From NCBI GenBank assembly GCA_951213105.1, contig OX578138.1, forward strand, positions 94,371,914-94,435,913: DNA of 64,000 nt, given 5' to 3'. This stretch comes from Amaurobius ferox (taxonomy: Eukaryota; Arthropoda; Arachnida; Araneae; Amaurobiidae). The position numbers were made by a program, and so were the translations under genes. The first letter of the stretch is position 1. Each line of letters opens with the position of its first letter. This document shows, in pieces, positions 22,405 through 35,021 of this stretch. The notes beneath the pieces were generated by a model. It was not told where the DNA came from. It worked only from the letters and a program-made list of their open reading frames with translations, and made no database searches.

Positions 22405-22530
22405 TTGTGGAGAATGCAGAGTCCACTTCGGCAATAAGAGCTTGGAATTTCGTTTCAGTAGCTCAACGGTAGAGCGTCAGCTCGCGAGTTCGGAGATCCA
22501 AGGTTCGATTCCCGGTTGGGGCAGCAAAGA
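22405..22530 (+). mobile_element. tRNA-derived repeat with conserved leader
   Basis: The tRNA-like part (22456-22525) has A box TAGCTCAACGGTAGAGC and B box GGTTCGATTCCCGG, both close to consensus. The acceptor ends do not pair convincingly, so this is not called as a functional tRNA gene. Upstream, AGAGTCCACTTCGGCAATAA is shared with the minus-strand copy at 49680-49765. The repeat unit therefore extends 5' of the tRNA-like segment. Confidence 0.65.
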
Positions 22531-24167
22531 TCTTTTCAAACGCTGCAATCTTAAATGTAAAAATTTAAATCTCTATCTGTAAAACTCGGAATTTAAAATT
22601 TCTGATTTTTAAATCCTACTACCAAAGCTCCAACCGTCTCGGATTCTCAGTTTCTTAAGCGAAACGCTTGTCTATAATCTTGCCGAAGTGCCTTTAATGA
22701 AATTCGAGCCTTATTTTTTCCATGCTTTTTATGGTGTTTTAATAGATCACATAGTAAATTCGAGCCTATAAAATAATTAAACTAATTCAAAATTTAATAA
22801 TATAACGTCGAGGTACATATATTTGGATTCTGGAGTACAAGTGGATCAAATTTAATAGCTGTACGGCACTTATATCTCCCGTTATAGACTGCACAGACAG
22901 ACACACAGAAACATCTTCCTTTATCAAGTAAGATATTACATTGTGAAATGTAATTAAATTGATTATATGAATTTATGTGACCATATTTTTATTGACCTAT
23001 ATTTGCATTTATAATTAAAGCATTACAAATCGTATTTATATCTGCATATGTGTGAGACCAGAAATTGTTCTCACATGAGACACTTTTATTTGAGTATTTA
23101 TGGTGCCTAGAATAGCAAACAAAGCTATAGTCTGGCTGGCGCAGGAGTTTATGACAACTTGAACTTTAAGGTCAAAATACTATACATTTAGGGGTGCAAT
23201 ACCAGAGGGGCTGAGCTGGGTCATCATACTAAATGTGAAATGATGCCATTGGGTTAAGAAGAACCAATGAGCGCCAAGGGGCAGAAGAGCGGAGCTACCC
23301 CCCCCTCCCACCGAAGGAACCAGAGACGAAAAGAAAAAGATCAGAGTTGTGGACAAAATCAGAGATGTAGACAACGAGAAGCAGAGATGGAGATCAGACA
23401 TGAAAAGTAAAATGATCACGATTTTGACTACAGCACGGGTAGAGATGCATAAAAAACCGACAGATTTGTAGAGTATCCCGTAGAGGTTCCAAATTGATGG
23501 AGGTAGATCAAATGGCGAGTGCATTAAAAATACGAGGAGGAGCCACACACCACAGAGTTATGGCAGTATAAGACTAATGCAAGCCTTTAAGAGATGATAA
23601 GCCCAAGACTAAACTGGAAGGTATGTGCTCTGATTATCGCAGGTTCTAGACACTATCGTAAATCTAATAATTCGGATCGCATATGTCCCCTCGCTAAAAA
23701 TAATTAAGTTAAATTGATGTTTTTGATAAATTGATGTTGTTAATGAATGATATTGTTTAAGTTTAAATAGTCTAATCTTTTTATATTAATTAATAATTCT
23801 TTTCAGGACTTACACAAAAAGTAAAAATAATTGGAAGGTTTATTGCGGCACAACAACGAGCAATGTACGTTTAATAATTATTCCACTATATGAATCAACG
23901 GCCATGTCTTTAATGCTTAATAATAATTAATGTTAATTGTAAAAGTTCTCTTTTTCTATTTCGGTCGCCACAATATGAAATCATAAATAATATATTTTTG
24001 AAATACTCTTCACACGTTCATATCATAAATACAATTTATTAAATGTATCCATGTATCAGTAAATTAAAAGTACATTTAAGATAATTTAATAAACATTTTA
24101 AATATTCATGTTACATCAAATAGCTCTCATAAATGAAAACAGTTTAAATTAAGTTGCAAAATATATT
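22531..24167. other. Long stretch without recognisable features
   Basis: No gene is recognised. A minus-strand frame at 23180-23548 (122 residues) is hydrophobic and low in complexity, with no known domain. The opposite strand there is purine-rich (GAGACGAAAAGAAAAAGATC), which alone explains the Leu/Phe/Ser bias. A C-rich run lies at 23298-23310. Confidence 0.4.
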
Positions 24168-24530
24168 TTAGAAAGCTTTACAACCAAATCGTTTTTGTCT
24201 CTTTTTATACATATTTTTACCCAAATCGTCATTCAACGAAATGCTATAAACTTTCTTTATGCATTTGCTACGGTGATAAATTTTATACTCCCACTGTTAA
24301 AGGCAGTTAAAGCCACACGGAGAAACAGAAAGAGACTAAAAATCACACTATCTTCCATTCCTACCACCTCTTTTTTTCAAGTAATAAAGCGTGAAAAAGT
24401 AGGGAGGATTTATCTGCATTTTCAAGAATTTTATTAGGATTTCCAAGTTTTATTTATTCTGCTGTAAGTACTCCCTTCATAAAAATAGACACTTCTTAGT
24501 TTTGGAAATTGACGGTGAGCAATACGTTTC
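24168..24530 (+). repeat. Dispersed repeat family E, copy 1
   Basis: Aligns along its length with 39222-39570. Best conserved is TTTATCTGCATTTT.CAAGAATTTTATTAGGATT. The frame at 24195-24437 and that at 39374-39607 are not the same protein, so no conserved coding is supported. Element type is unknown. Confidence 0.65.
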
Positions 24531-25817
24531 TTTCACAATGTGAAACCTTTCTTATATCAGTTCTTTATATACATATCATAAAATGAGGCTTTTATATCTG
24601 GTATCACAACAGATAAAATTAAAATTCTTATACTTTATTTCATGTAAATTTTAAAATAATATGAAATGATTAAAGTAAATATTAAATTAGAAGATTAAAT
24701 CAGAAATGTAAATATTCTCAGAAAAAAAATATGGCATACATTTAAAATTCACCGACAGTTCGTGAGGTGGGGTTTTGAGTAACCGCATCAAAAACGAAAT
24801 ACTCCTTACTCACCAAGAAAATATTAAAATAATGAATTCAGCTAGGGATATTGTTATAAAAGATATTAAAAGTTTGGACATATGTTATGTACCTCGTCAA
24901 GATTGTATCGACATTTTGTGGACGTGATTAGAAATAAATGCTTCAGGGTTCTGAAATGCCCAGTCGTACAACGCAGTATTAAAAGAAAACGCGTAAAATC
25001 ATATATCAACAAAACACAATGATTAATTTACTTCTATTTTCATTTTTGAACGTTTTATTATATTCAAAATCATCAATAACACGATTACTTATCCAGCTAT
25101 CACTTTCATAATCAACTAAACCATCGGCAATTTTGTTTGATCGCCAACTTATCATTATCGATACCATTTTTGTGACCAAATATTGATAAGTATAAACGTT
25201 ATAATATTTAGTATTTAGTTAATAGATAGCATTTACAGTGGTGTAAGAAATATTTAGTATGAAAAGTTAATGTCGGGTTTCATCCGACATCTGAATAGAA
25301 CTAATATTTTTTAATCACTTGGCTCTCTAGACACAAAGCCGCAAAAGGTTAATAAAATCTGATCACATGCTTCTATGCAGATAATAATAATTTGTCCAAA
25401 TGTGCAAACATTTTGTGCAAAGGATAAACAAAAATTATGCAGCTTTCTTAGACACAAATTATTGTACGAACCAAAATAAAATGATTAGTTAAAGCATTTA
25501 GTGTTAAAACATATCATGCATTCTTCTACGCAGATAATATTCATTTATTTTTCTCATAATACTACAAGTATTAAAAGAAAAAACAATTTTAAGAAAATTG
25601 TTATACACCCTTGAAATTTATCCATATACATAAATTTATTTAATGTACAAATAATGAATGATACTATGGAAACTTTATTAATTTGTGCTTATGAATTTAT
25701 GAAACTTGCCATCTCAAGTTCTCCAAATCGGTTCAGTGGTTTTATAGATTATAAAGGGCCAACACACATACACACACACACATGTTCCACTTATTAATAC
25801 ACGAAATTATACGTATT
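24531..25817. other. Unassigned AT-rich spacer
   Basis: I see no gene. A (CA)n tract at 25760-25785 follows GGTTCAGTGGTTTTATAGATTATAAAGGGCCAA-like text of the kind often found near decayed transposon ends, but no element can be delimited. Confidence 0.35.
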
Positions 25818-25988
25818 TAAATTGATATACATTTAAATTGATATACACTTAAATTGATATACATTTAAATTGATATACACTTAAATTGATGCATATAAAA
25901 ATTGCTATACACTTAAATTTACATTTTTAAATTGATATACACTTAAATTGATACACATTTAAAGTAATATACAATTAAATTTATATTT
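25818..25988. repeat. 16 bp minisatellite, about ten units
   Basis: Repeats of AAATTGATATACATTT and AAATTGATATACACTT alternate at first, then decay toward 25988. The alternation suggests that expansion involved a 32 bp dimer. Confidence 0.9.
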
Positions 25989-26094
25989 CTAAAGATGAAA
26001 TTATGTTTTTCTGTTTGTCCACATCACAGAATTGTACGCAATTACAGAATAAAATCTGAAGTCCCCAATTTGGCGTTATTGTATCAAATTCGTC

Positions 26095-26108
26095 ACACTG
26101 AAGTGAGT
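26095..26108. repeat. Target-site duplication of the 5S SINE, left copy
   Basis: ACACTGAAGTGAGT, repeated perfectly at 26492-26505. Confidence 0.92.
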
Positions 26109-26491
26109 AGGCCAACGGCCGTACCGTGCTGAAAACACCGGTTCTCGTTAGATCACCGAAGTCAAGCAGCATCGGGCGCGGTTAGTACTTGGTGGGTGAC
26201 CACCTCGGAACACCGCGTGCTGTTGGCCATCTCGGGTGCGGTATCCCCGTGGTTTGCGCTCTAAGATTTGCAAGCTGCCACAAATGCCGCCGTGTTCATG
26301 CGGAGTACGATCACGTTAAACATGTGGGTCCGTAAGTCCTTCCGAGAGGTTGGTGGTAGGGGAAGGAGGGTACGGTCCCTGTGGATGCCTCCCCCACTGG
26401 GTTCCGGTCTAAATTGGGTGGCATTTCCCGGCCGTCCATACAGTTACCTTACACCTTTCTGGTAGGTCGGACGGTCTGGGTCTCAACAACA
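26109..26491 (+). mobile_element. 5S rRNA-headed SINE (SINE3-type), full length
   Basis: Order: near-complete 5S rRNA (26111-26227); linker 26228-26284; body beginning TGCCGCCGTGTTCATGCGG; and a tail GGTCTGGGTCTCAACAAC. The linker contains GTGGTTTGCGCTCT..GATTTGCA, which aligns with the A-box half of the tRNA-headed copy, so it looks like a decayed tRNA head. The perfect 14 bp duplication on each side shows it inserted by target-primed reverse transcription of RNA made from the 5S promoter. The CAA-rich tail is probably what its partner LINE recognised. Confidence 0.93.
26111..26227 (+). pseudogene. 5S rRNA-derived promoter head
   Basis: 117 nt closely resembling animal 5S rRNA, with TCAAGCAGCATCGGGCGCGG (A box and intermediate element) and GGGTGACCACCTCGGAACACC (C box). 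It differs from functional 5S by one missing base in CTTGG.TGGG and several substitutions. It is fused directly to SINE sequence and so is not a genuine 5S gene. It probably keeps a type 1 Pol III promoter. Confidence 0.92.
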
Positions 26492-26505
26492 ACACTGAAG
26501 TGAGT
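26492..26505. repeat. Target-site duplication of the 5S SINE, right copy
   Basis: ACACTGAAGTGAGT, identical to 26095-26108. Confidence 0.92.
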
Positions 26506-27046
26506 GAAAACTTTATATGCGTTCTTGGCATTAGTCCTATATTGGCCAGACAGAAATAAATTTCCTTACGTAATATTTTGAAAATGCTAGTATAAATCAT
26601 AAAATCTGAGTATAGTTGAAAATCGCTACTTATGCAATGCAGAGAAAATCAAAGAACTTTGTTAATAGAAAACCGTGTATTATATAATAAATATATAATT
26701 TAGTTTTCGAATTTTAAAATTCCCCTTAGAAATAATGTTTCAACATTCATAAATTTCAGACTCATTAGGCTTATGAAATTTTCAAAATTTAATTTTAATT
26801 TTTTATTTGTCGAAATCAATAAGCAATTTGATAAATAAATATTTATTTAAGTGTCAAATATTTTCATACATGTCACAATTCGAGCAAAATTTTATTAATT
26901 ATACTCATATTTCCAGGGAAAATGTCAAAGATTATCTAAATATGGTAAATAGAAATGAAAATATGGAATGTATGACATAATTTAGTATTAAGAATGTCGT
27001 ATATTTTCGTGTAAACGAGAAATAAATTCTGAATTACCTTTTTGTC
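26506..27046. other. Unassigned AT-rich spacer
   Basis: No gene or repeat is recognised. Confidence 0.4.
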
Positions 27047-27240
27047 CACTTCCTTCATATAAAATTTCTATTTTTGCTTGAAAATAACTACTAAATATTG
27101 TGACATTTACCATGCTTTTAATATTCTTCTCTCTCAGAATGCTATCCGCCATGGCTTCTTTTAAATAAATAATTAATACTTGCATTTTTGATAATCAGGT
27201 TTTTTGAAATTTTTTATATAAAATTTTCATCGCAAAAAAA
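27047..27240 (+). repeat. Dispersed repeat family F, diverged copy
   Basis: Shares ordered words with 42590-42720 and 51180-51370: TTTACCATGCTTT, then CATTCTC-like text, then ATCCGCCATG, then TTGAAATT and TCGCAAA. Divergence is high. Confidence 0.35.
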
Positions 27241-28868
27241 TAGCTGCCCTATACTCTAAATTCCATATGCTTTAATTGCATATGCGTCAAATGCAATAAT
27301 TTTAAATAAAAGTTTCATATAAGTGTAATAACATAATGAACTAACTTTAAATAAAAGTGTTTTATGCGTCTAATGAAGTAATTTGAAATACAAGTATTAT
27401 ATGAGTTTAATTAAATAAATTTGTGTAAACGTTTTATATACGTTGAATGAAATTCAATATACGTGTATGCATTTCTCTTACAATCAGATTGCTGAATCAT
27501 ATTTCAAAATACTAATTTGTCAAAATATCGTTCATTCAAAATAGTAATTAAATAATCCCAACATAGTAAGTGTTTATACAGATAGAACAATAAAAGCAGA
27601 CAACTGTTTTGAAATGACATGAGTTTCCTTCTTGGGTGCGAACGAAACGAGAGTTGTACACCGAATGGGAGAATTACCACATTCCTGCAAAAACATTTAA
27701 ATATAATAGAAAATGCGTCAGCTAATGTTAAGAATGACATGGTAAAATGAGAAAGAATAAAAAAAAGATATAGTCTAGATAATGAAAGCATAAAAAGTAT
27801 AAGACCAAGGGTAATGCCAAAATTCGGTGAAATATTTTGTTACAAAAAATATTACTAAGGATCATACAAAACTAGACTTCGATCTATGATCCTGACTTCT
27901 TTGAGGTCGTCTTTATCCATAAAAATTCCAGTAATATAGTTAATGGATTGTCCAGTACTCCATTTTTGATCGCGGTCTGGCAGAAACGCATGTAACCCCT
28001 CCTCACTTTCTTCGTTCTGTCTCTGTATATCTGTGGTTCTTATGCGTCGTATTAACCTTTATTTCTTGTTGTTGAGTTTAATTTATTCTTGTTCTCATTT
28101 GACTCCGCTTGTCGGGATATTTCTGTTATCTTTCAGTTCAGCACGACATTCTTGTGTGTTTGGTTTATCATGCTGTTTTCTGATTGGCTCTCTCTTAATT
28201 CAGGTCTTGGGTATATAACTCCACCAACTGTTTCTTTTTTTCGCGTCCTCTGTTATATGTACTTGTATACTTTGCTCAAGTTTTTATTATCCTTTGCACA
28301 AAGAGTAATGTAATTGATTAAGCAAATTGTTGGGATTTCTGTTAATATCAAAAGCTTCCCATAAATGAAGATTGAAAACTGGGAAAAATTCAAATAGTAG
28401 CCGCAAAAGAAAAAGAAAGCAATTACTTGTCCTGCAATGATTTTCAATAGATAATTTTCCAATATCCCGATTTTTCACAGTGGGCATTCAAATAAGCAAA
28501 AATCGACAAAATTAACAAATTTTGTTATTGCCACAATATTATTATTCACGTTATTTTACATCGATTGCAAAACAGCCGCATTCAAATCGTTTAAACTAAG
28601 ACCAGGTGAAGATTGTAATTCAGCAAAAATTATGTTGAAAAGTGCACTTTAAATGTATTTTCTCAAAATGGGATTTTCAGGATTTTCATAGCTTTAAAAT
28701 ATTTCATGCGTTCTAATTTTTGACGTAATTGTATGAAATTTGTAGGACATGTTCTGCATTAACCAAAATTGTGTATGTATTTTTAAATTCGATACACTTT
28801 ATATGACATAAATATGTAGTAAAACTTCGCCATACGCACAATTTTATGAAAATTGACCTCTTGATTTA
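27241..28868. other. Spacer with a possible core promoter
   Basis: No coding exon is recognised. The frames at 27504-27791, 28033-28218 and 28253-28487 are hydrophobic, overlapping and without domains. The part from about 27980 to 28260 is less AT-rich than its surroundings and carries the CCAAT/TATA pair listed separately. Confidence 0.35.
28182..28220 (+). promoter_or_regulatory. Possible core promoter (CCAAT and TATA)
   Basis: GATTGGCT (inverted CCAAT) lies about 25 bp before GGGTATATAACT (TATA box). The surrounding 27980-28260 is T/C-rich and could be U3 of an unrecognised LTR. No LTR ends are defined and no coding region follows. Confidence 0.25.
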
Positions 28869-30420
<1,552 letters not shown>

Positions 30421-30745
30421 TTAAAATATATTACATTTTTTTGAATTTTTGAATATTTCAATCACGTTCCAGTATCGTTAGCTACATTAAAAAATACACG
30501 GGAGGTTGTAAACAATTTAGCGACTTTGAAATCGGAGTTACACAAGCGCCGCTAGCTGCGGAACTTATAGAATTTTATATATTTTTTTACAAATATTCAA
30601 AAATATATTAAATGATTCAATTTCGAAATTTTTATTTACATTTTCGTATCGTTAACTACAGTGTAAAACAACCAGCGGTTTTACTAGGCCGAGTAGGAGC
30701 TTCGGAATTCGGAGGTACTCGAATGCAGCTAGGTGCGAGAAGCAG
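30421..30745 (+). repeat. Faint diverged direct duplication
   Basis: GTATCGTTAGCTACA (30471) and GTATCGTTAACTACA (30646) lie in similar contexts 175 bp apart, each followed by GC-richer text (AGCGCCGCTAGCTGCGG and CGAATGCAGCTAGGTGCG). It may be an old tandem duplication. Confidence 0.35.
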
Positions 30746-31200
30746 CTATGTTTTTGGCTTTAAATAGTGTAGCTGAATTGAGGCTGGGGAAGATATTATA
30801 CTGCACCTACTTCCACCGTCCTTGACTCTGTATTTTAGCTTGTGCCCTTGTACTGTATTGCACATAATAACAAAATAACAAACGGATACCTCCAAAGTCA
30901 AAACAGGGTCTGCTGGATTGAGTTCAGTTATGCTACAAGTTACACAAATCATGACATGCATGTATTTCCCTTTAATTACTTTATACTTTCTAGCTGAACC
31001 TGTCCTTGTGAGATAGCGTTGCAAATAATATATTTTACCTTAGTTTAATCGCCTTCAGATATTCTTGTTATTTAAAAAAATATTATTTTCTTCCCCATAA
31101 TGCCTCCCTCATTTGATCTTCCTAAAAATAAATCAGAATTTAAATAGAATTCACCCCCGAAAATGGTGGAATCATTTAAGTAGCTTTATCAGTATATGGA
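30746..31200. other. Spacer with an unrecognised minus-strand frame
   Basis: A 92-residue open frame runs on the minus strand at 30746-31024. I recognise no domain, and the local composition is ordinary. It is not called as a gene. Confidence 0.35.
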
Positions 31201-31217
31201 GCCTCGAAAGCAATTTG

Positions 31218-31235
31218 GAGGGGCGGGGGGGGGGG
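31218..31235 (+). repeat. G-rich run
   Basis: GGAGGGGCG followed by an 11-base G run (31225-31235) in AT-rich DNA. It has G-quadruplex potential. It directly precedes the family D repeat. Confidence 0.8.
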
Positions 31236-31420
31236 CTGCATGCCCATTTTAATTTCATCAACAGATGAAAAATAAGAGTTTCATGAAATCCTCCGGAATT
31301 CGATTAAAATATTGTACAGCGTATACACATTTTAACTTCATCAACAGATGAAAAATAAAAGTATCATAAAATACTCCGGAATTCGATTAAAATGATATAT
31401 TACTTATATTTGATAGGTTC
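31236..31420 (+). repeat. Family D repeat, two 83 bp units
   Basis: AAYTTCATCAACAGATGAA starts at 31251 and 31334. Each copy continues to TCCGGAATTCGATTAAAAT. A third diverged copy is at 48594-48690 and continues like the second unit into a GGTTCT word. Confidence 0.8.
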
Positions 31421-32440
31421 TGCTGTTGATTGATTTTTGGTTAAAAGTCCGTGATTTATCTTCTTTCTTGAAGACACTTGCTTTTATGTTTCCTGTAATA
31501 CATAGTCTACTAGCAGAAACACGCGGAGTTACTCAGGATGCTCTTGAAATAAAATAAAAATGGTACAAAATATGAAATGACAGACACAAATTTTGAGTTC
31601 TCGTTATTCCTTATATTTATTCACTGTAGCTCTTAACACTTAATTCAGAATATTCCCTTCACTTAATTCCATAAATAACGCGTTGAAACCCATCGGGTGG
31701 TTTTGGTGATACTTGAGTTAGAAAATTAAATGAAATTAGCGGTTTCCACCGGCACTCCGTGCGTTTGAAGTGAATAATAGTCATTAAATGTGAAATCAAC
31801 ATTTAATAAACGTTTTTGTAAAATTTTATGAATATCAGAAATCCTTTCAGATTAGCAAAGAAACGGCGCACATATTATATGTTCTATTAACATGTTAATT
31901 GGGAAATGTATTGAATCTCATTTCTGCGCTCTACAAGAGGATTGCATCACTGATTTTTATCCCGACTGACCGAGACAGTATATAAAGTTGTACTCGTATT
32001 ACTTATGGCTCGTGGATGTCTTGAATATAATTTCCTCACGACGAAATTATTTAATTGTTGAGAAATGATGTTTAACAACACTCAAAACTATATTGCGGTT
32101 TATTTAGAAAGCTATTTCTATTTTTTCAGTTTTAATTATTAACAGCTAAATGACATAATATTTTTAATTTTATTACTTCTGAGAGGCAAAGTAGTGTAAG
32201 TTTTGGAAAAAATATTTTCGCATCGTCACCCTTTATTCAAATCATCGAAATATTTGGAATTTTCGTCGTTCTGGAAGCTGAGATGAATCGAATTAGACCA
32301 AAATCAGATTCAGGTTAGCGTGGAAATAAGTACTAAATCATTGAGATATTTTTTAATTATTCCTTCATAAGATAAAAATATTCTTTCACAATATATTTAA
32401 TTATTCCTTCACATTATATTTAGATATTTATTTAATTATT
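31421..32440. other. Unassigned spacer
   Basis: No gene is seen. ATTATTCCTTCA words recur at 32357 and 32400 as a small local repeat just before family C copy C2. Confidence 0.4.
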
Positions 32441-33742
32441 TTTTACACTTTACAACACAGTTGAAAAGTGTTTATGACTTTATTCATTCTATCTGTCTGT
32501 TTGTCTGTCCGTTAGCACGATAACTACCGTAAAAATGACTTTATCAAAATTACGTTTTAGTATGTTGTTCAGACGGTCTGTAGGACCTATGGGAATATAC
32601 ATCAATAATATCACCCAATTAGTTTTGGATTGAACCTGGGTTGAAAAAATGAAATACATCGAGCCTTATGGGACCTTATTTTTCAAACATTTTTTTAAGC
32701 GGATTTAAAATTCACAAACTGCTTCGAAAATTTTATGAAATATTGATATGATACCCAAAAAAATATAAATAAAATTTCAGCAGAATATATTCGGTAGTTT
32801 TTTAAATAAAAATTAAATTATAATTACACCCATATCATATAAAGAGATCATGTAACCAACTTCAAAATTAAATATGACATCCATCTTGTGTCAAAATCGT
32901 GATTTTTAAAGTTCTGTTGAATTTATATTTAGTGTTGTATCCGTCCTAAAATCGCTTTATTTTTACTTAATGTCTGTGCATTCATATTTTGATATACCGC
33001 AATCATAATCTATTTGAGTTTAAACAACCAATGCCATCCATCTTGTGTCAAAATCGTGATTTTTAAGGTTCTTTTTAATTTATATTTAGAGTTGTATCCG
33101 TCCTAAAACCGCTTTAATTCTGCTTAATTTCTGTGCATCTTTATTCTGAAACAAAGCAATTAGAATATATTTGAGTTCAAATGACCATCAAACTTTGATT
33201 ATCTACAACAAAGCTTAATTTTTACTTTTAGAGAATGTATGCATATGAAGCTGTAAGATGAATTGCATAAGAATTGCTGAATTTTTTAACGCAAAATCAT
33301 TTAGCTCCCAAGTCTGCAATATAGCTGATATGAATGAAACATTCATTGATTTTACATTGAGAAGCAAACGACTTCATACCAGACTTTTTCGATGAAGTTT
33401 TAAGCATAAAGTTTAATTACTTTTACCACCAGGGATTTAACTTTTTAAGTAAAATAAATTATTGTAGTATTGTGATGAATAAAAGGAATGGGAAAAGGTG
33501 CATGAATGAAATATTTACTGCTTTTTCATCGATTTATATTTCAATGACGTCATTTGAATAATGTTCATTTTTTGCGATGCAGTTTTAAGATTTCAAATAT
33601 AATAAATTATTGTAGAATTGTAATAATTTTAAAAATATTTCCGCTGTATATATCGTATTTTAGAGATATTTAAATAACATTGAATTGCAGTTGGAAAGTA
33701 TTTCATAATCAATGCTTTATGCATGATTGATATTTCTTGTTT
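32441..33742 (+). mobile_element. Family C element, copy C2
   Basis: Starts TTTTTACACTTTACAAC with its hairpin partner GTTGAAAAGTGTT, then TCTGTCTG repeats. It ends with GTTGGAAAGTATTTC, the GCTTTATGC hairpin and TTTCTTGTT. Complete. It carries an internal tandem duplication, described next. Confidence 0.78.
32881..33190 (+). repeat. Internal 157 bp tandem duplication in C2
   Basis: CCATCTTGTGTCAAAATCG occurs at 32881 and 33038, and each is followed by the same TGTATCCGTCCTAAAA block. Other family C copies have this block once. Confidence 0.85.
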
Positions 33743-34050
33743 TAATTATTCGTTCCTGCTAAATCAAATTTTTAAATATTAATAAATATTTTTCGTCGAC
33801 ATGTAAGCTGAGAGGAATCGAATGAAACAAAAATAGGAAGATTCTAATTAAAGTAGCAGTGATCGAAGATTAGGCAAAATGGTCTTGATTTCCTTAGTTA
33901 TTCCTTTGCATTGTCACCTCTAATTCCAATTTTTTAAAATATTTTAGTTTTACGTTGATCTAAAATACAGGGCGGATAGAATGAATCTGGAGTCAAGATA
34001 CTTGATAAATAGAAATTGTTCCAGCATTAACCAAACTAGTTTTATATTTT

Positions 34051-34987
34051 TACTTTCCTTATATACATAATGTATAAGGAAAGTATTGTGACGGGATCGA
34101 AAATTCGAATTCGAGTTTTTGACGGGAGAGCACGTTTCAAACATCATTGATCACGAATCGAACATTTTTGAAGTGATGTGTGTGTGGAGAAGTGTGTGTG
34201 TGTGTGTGTGTCAAAGTGTCTGTGGAAACGATAACTGACGAAAGAATGGACCGATTCGAACGAAATTTGGTACAAAAATTACAATCGATATACACTGGAA
34301 GCTTACTGTTTTTATACACAATCGAATGTTCAGAATACTCCTACATTTTCGAGTGAAATTTTGAAAAAATCGTCAAAAAATCAAAACCTATAGTAAAGTT
34401 ACGCAAATAGACATTTCTTATCTAATTTTTCATTAGAACACGATTGACATAAATTTTAGAATGCTAACATGATCTCGAGATATTGCACATATTAAAAAAA
34501 CATTATCAAAAAGTCATATAAAATTAAAAAAAAATATTTCCTATTGAGAAACATGTTCACTTTTCATATGTAATACCATGCGATAAATTGGGTGACATCA
34601 TTCTCGTATATCTAGCTGGTTCCATTCATGATAAAAGATACATTGAGTAGTACTTTTGTATTTGAACGCCAATAGCCATTTATCTGCTGTAAGAATAACT
34701 TATTTCTCCATTCATAACGCTTGGTGAGATTTTGGCAACGAATTTGGTGGAATGTCGCCAACTTGGCGACTTTCCACCAAATTCGATGATGCTAAATAAA
34801 CGAAAAACTCGCCAAATGGATAAAAAAGGACGCTAAACCAATGAAAATAGCGACTAATTTACGAAAATTCAATATCTTGGAAAGAATATAAATATCTACT
34901 ATAAAAATAATCTATTTTTTTTACTGTAAAGTAGTAAATTCATTGCATTATATAAGGAAAGTCATGTGCTGCTCACATCAAATTTTT
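34051..34987 (+). mobile_element. Family A element, copy A6
   Basis: Complete, with a perfect start hairpin TACTTTCCTTATATACATAA and end TATATAAGGAAAGT, CATGTGCTGCTCACAT and T run. The (TG)n core at 34187-34211 is short. It lies about 300 bp after C2 and just before C3. Confidence 0.82.
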
Positions 34988-35021
34988 AGTTTTATTTTTA
35001 GCATTTTCACCCCTAATTCGA

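Noticed and set aside
22456..22525. Functional tRNA gene
   Set aside because: The A and B boxes are good, but the acceptor ends do not pair and no clear anticodon stem-loop can be placed. It is treated as a tRNA-derived repeat.
23180..23548. 122-residue hydrophobic minus-strand frame that might be a membrane protein
   Set aside because: The opposite strand is purine-rich, which forces Leu/Phe/Ser codons. No domain or promoter is seen.
26111..26227. Functional 5S rRNA gene
   Set aside because: It has base changes in the C box, is fused to a SINE body and is flanked by target duplications. It is a retroposed promoter head.
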